26,162 nt of DNA from a virus: positions 1-26,162 of the IMG/VR virus record IMGVR_UViG_3300043409_001737. One strand, 5' to 3'. The translations under genes and the position numbers were made by a program. The notes beneath the pieces are model-generated. The model worked only from the letters and a program-made list of their open reading frames with translations. It was not told where the DNA came from and made no database searches. How positions within the stretch are numbered: the first letter of the stretch is position 1; each line of letters begins with the position of its first letter. Shown piece by piece: positions 24,164 to 26,162 of the stretch.

Positions 24164-24171
24164 ATATTTAT
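24164..24171 (+). promoter_or_regulatory. ATATTTAT motif before portal gene
   Basis: 35 bases before the portal ATG at 24199, the longest single-copy spacing; the gap of 51 bases holds no other gene. Confidence 0.45.
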
Positions 24172-24198
24172 TATAATAGTAATAAAGATAACAGTATA

Positions 24199-26094
24199 AT
24201 GGCAAAAAAAACAATATTCCAACAATTAAGTAATTTATTTGGTCCAGAAGTAAAAAGAGAACAAAATAAATCAAGATATTCTATAAACGATAAAGAATTA
24301 TTGAGAACAAAATCAAAGGAGGAATACGACTTTGAGAAGTTAAAAAAACAACAAGATTCCTACCTTTCTAATATGTGGCAGAAGGTTGATAATGAGATTT
24401 ATCAACACTCAGTCTATTATGAAACTACAAGATTGGCATCCTATGCGGATTTTGAGGGTATGGAATTTTTTCCAGAGATTTCTGCAGCTTTAGATATTAT
24501 GATGGAAGAATCAACTACATTAAATTCAGAAAATAAAATGGTAACTATTTTTTCTGAAAGTAAAAGAGTAAGAAGAATATTAGAAGATTTATTTTTCAAT
24601 AGATTAGATATTCATACTTCTTTACCTATGTGGACTAGAAATACTTGCAAATATGGGGATAATTTTCTATTTCTTAATATAGATAGTGAAGAAGGTATTA
24701 TGGGTGTTAAACAATTACCAAATATTGAAATCGCAAGAAAAGAAAATGAAGGTTTTGGTGAAAACTCTATGAATATGGATACAGATAAATTTAATCCCGT
24801 TAAATTTGTTTGGGGTCAGAGAGATATAGAGTTCAATGCGTGGCAAGTTGCACATTTTAGGTTATTAGGTGATGATAGAAGATTACCTTATGGTACTTCT
24901 ATGTTAGAAAAGGCAAGACGTATTTGGAAACAATTATTATTATCTGAAGACGCTATGTTAATTTATAGAGTAACTAGAGCACCAGAGAGAAGAATATTTA
25001 AAATATATGTGGGTAACATCGATGAGCAGGATGTACCAGCTTACGTTAATAAAATTGCAAATAATTTTAAGAGGAGTGCAGTAATTGATCAAAAGACAGG
25101 ACAAATAGATACAAGATACAATCAGATGGCACAGGATCAGGATTATTTTATACCTGTTAGGGATGTAAATGCACCTAGTCCTATTGACACATTACCAGGA
25201 GCAACTAATTTATCTGAAATAGCGGATATCCAATACTTACAGAAAAAATTATTTACTGCATTGAGGGTACCTAAACCATTTTTAGGTTTTGAGGAGGTTA
25301 ATGGAGATGGAAAAAACTTAGCCCTACAAGATATTAGATTTGCTAGGACAATAAATAGGATACAACAATCAATGTTACAGGAGTTAAATAAAATTGCTAT
25401 CATACATTTATATATTTTAGGGTTAGAGGATGAGTTAGAAAACTTTACTTTAACGTTGAATAACCCCTCAACACAAGCAGAAATGCTTAAAGTGGAACAG
25501 ACTCAATTAAGAGTGACACTTTATAAAGATGCCGTATCAGATGCGGGTAATGGGTTTGGTGCAATGTCTATGACTAGAGCTAAAAAAGATATATTAGGTA
25601 TGTCTGAGGAAGAAATTAGAAATGATTTAGAACAACAGAGATTAGAAAAAGCTGCAGCTGCCGAAATGGAACAAACTGCAGAAGTTATAAAGAAAACAGG
25701 TATATTCGATAGAGTAGATAGATTATATGGTGATTTTGATGCATTAGTTGCGGGTGCAGGTGGTGGTGAAGCAGGTGGAGATGCGGCTGCTGGTGGTGAT
25801 GCTGGTGGGGCGGCACCTGAAATGGATGCTGGGGCGGCACCTGAAGCGGATGCTGGAGCGGCAGCACCTACAGAAGAGTCTATAAAGAAAAAAGAAAATT
25901 TAATATTAGAAATAAACGAGAAAAAATATAATGAAAAAATAAAAAAATATCAAGGGATGTACCTTAGAAAATTGACTGAAAGCTTAGATAAAAATGAAAA
26001 TATCTACAATTTAGATAAGTTTGAAGATGGTGCAGACATACTTAATTCTAAGATAAGTGAAATAACAAAACAAATAGATAGTATGATTGACTAA
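24199..26094 (+). CDS. Portal vertex protein (T4 gp20-like)
   Basis: 631 residues. It forms the dodecameric ring through which DNA enters the head. Recognisable T4-type portal segments: YYETTRLASYADFEGM and FFPEISAALDIMMEEST near 72-105, FNAWQVAHFRLLGDDRRLPY then GTSMLEKARRIWKQL (about 213-250), RAPERRIFKIYVGN (about 257-272), and RVPKPFLGFEE with LALQDIRFARTINRIQQSML (about 355-395), where the stem and crown helices lie. It is longer than T4 gp20 (524) because of a Gly/Ala/Asp low-complexity stretch (about 516-560) and a Lys-rich helical tail. That stretch is GC-rich and repetitive, unlike the rest of the gene. Placement just after terminase confirms the call. Confidence 0.95.
   Translation: MAKKTIFQQLSNLFGPEVKREQNKSRYSINDKELLRTKSKEEYDFEKLKKQQDSYLSNMWQKVDNEIYQHSVYYETTRLASYADFEGMEFFPEISAALDIMMEESTTLNSENKMVTIFSESKRVRRILEDLFFNRLDIHTSLPMWTRNTCKYGDNFLFLNIDSEEGIMGVKQLPNIEIARKENEGFGENSMNMDTDKFNPVKFVWGQRDIEFNAWQVAHFRLLGDDRRLPYGTSMLEKARRIWKQLLLSEDAMLIYRVTRAPERRIFKIYVGNIDEQDVPAYVNKIANNFKRSAVIDQKTGQIDTRYNQMAQDQDYFIPVRDVNAPSPIDTLPGATNLSEIADIQYLQKKLFTALRVPKPFLGFEEVNGDGKNLALQDIRFARTINRIQQSMLQELNKIAIIHLYILGLEDELENFTLTLNNPSTQAEMLKVEQTQLRVTLYKDAVSDAGNGFGAMSMTRAKKDILGMSEEEIRNDLEQQRLEKAAAAEMEQTAEVIKKTGIFDRVDRLYGDFDALVAGAGGGEAGGDAAAGGDAGGAAPEMDAGAAPEADAGAAAPTEESIKKKENLILEINEKKYNEKIKKYQGMYLRKLTESLDKNENIYNLDKFEDGADILNSKISEITKQIDSMID
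25747..25873 (+). repeat. GC-rich imperfect tandem repeat in portal gene
   Basis: Repeating units of about 24-27 bases around GATGCTGGGGCGGCACCTGA (starting 25798, 25825 and 25849), preceded by GGTGGT-type repeats. It codes for Gly-Gly-Asp-Ala and Ala-Ala-Pro-Glu runs. GC content is far above the surrounding sequence. Confidence 0.8.
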
Positions 26095-26111
26095 TTTTTT
26101 ATATTTAATCA

Positions 26112-26119
26112 ATATTTAT
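26112..26119 (+). promoter_or_regulatory. ATATTTAT late-promoter-like motif
   Basis: 22 bases before the ATG at 26134 and 18 bases after the portal stop. Confidence 0.5.
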
Positions 26120-26133
26120 TAATAAAAATACTT

Positions 26134-26162
26134 ATGGAAAATTTTGGTAATATAAAAGATAC
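26134..26162 (+). CDS. Start of the next late gene, cut by window edge
   Basis: ATG at 26134 with nine complete codons (MENFGNIKD) before the window ends. The start is supported by the ATATTTAT motif 22 bases upstream and by an A-rich leader like those of other late genes. In T4-like genomes the gene after the portal is often a small head-core protein or the prohead protease, but nothing in nine residues can decide. Confidence 0.5.

Noticed and set aside
25685-25867. Leftward His/Gln/Pro-rich open frame in the portal gene
   Set aside because: A shadow of the GC-rich Gly/Ala/Asp repeat read in the other direction.

Overview
This window looks like part of a tailed-phage genome (Caudoviricetes, T4-like/myovirus packaging genes) infecting a member of the Bacteroidota, probably a marine or freshwater flavobacterium. 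The phage call rests on a T4 gp17-type large terminase (22357-24147) followed directly by a gp20-type portal protein (24199-26094), with a phage lysozyme, DNA methyltransferase, thymidylate synthase and many compact genes of unknown function. The host call is inferred from three promoters that fit the Bacteroidota form TTG-N19/20-TAnnTTTG, two signal peptides ending in SQ, very AT-rich DNA, and A/T-rich leaders without clear Shine-Dalgarno sites. No RNA genes, CRISPR array or insertion sequence were seen.

Layout. (a) 1-470: a leftward secreted protein running off the edge. (b) 560-6296: a rightward block of mostly unrecognised proteins, including a lysozyme with an SH3-like tail, a WCT-motif/leucine-rich-repeat protein and an OmpA-like protein. 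A leftward HNH nuclease gene is inserted at 1754-2161, and the block ends at a strong terminator near 6304. (c) 6315-9484: leftward genes for a secreted CAP-like protein and a ClpC-type AAA+ unfoldase. (d) 9541-14247: a rightward operon from a host-type promoter carrying a DNA methyltransferase, a KTSC protein, and a thymidylate synthase split into two ORFs with three small genes between the halves (one a predicted zinc peptidase). Small membrane and coiled-coil proteins follow, then a hairpin terminator. (e) 14320-26162: a rightward late/virion block with a nucleotidyltransferase-like protein, several acidic proteins, a degenerate M23 protein, terminase and portal, continuing past the right edge.

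Two cross-cutting patterns stand out. First, about ten otherwise unrelated proteins share a short N-terminal module (roughly I-I-x-E-S/T-Q/E-x-x-x-L-L-x-E) that ends in a T4 prohead-protease-like L/I/M-x-E site. I propose that it is a capsid-targeting tag that loads these proteins, including a lysozyme, into the prohead. Second, the 8-mer ATATTTAT lies 14-35 bases before the start codons of genes in the virion blocks and of clpC, and looks like a phage-specific late promoter distinct from the host-type promoters. Together these suggest an early programme read by host sigma factor (methyltransferase, thymidylate synthase, secreted proteins) and a late programme read from ATATTTAT.
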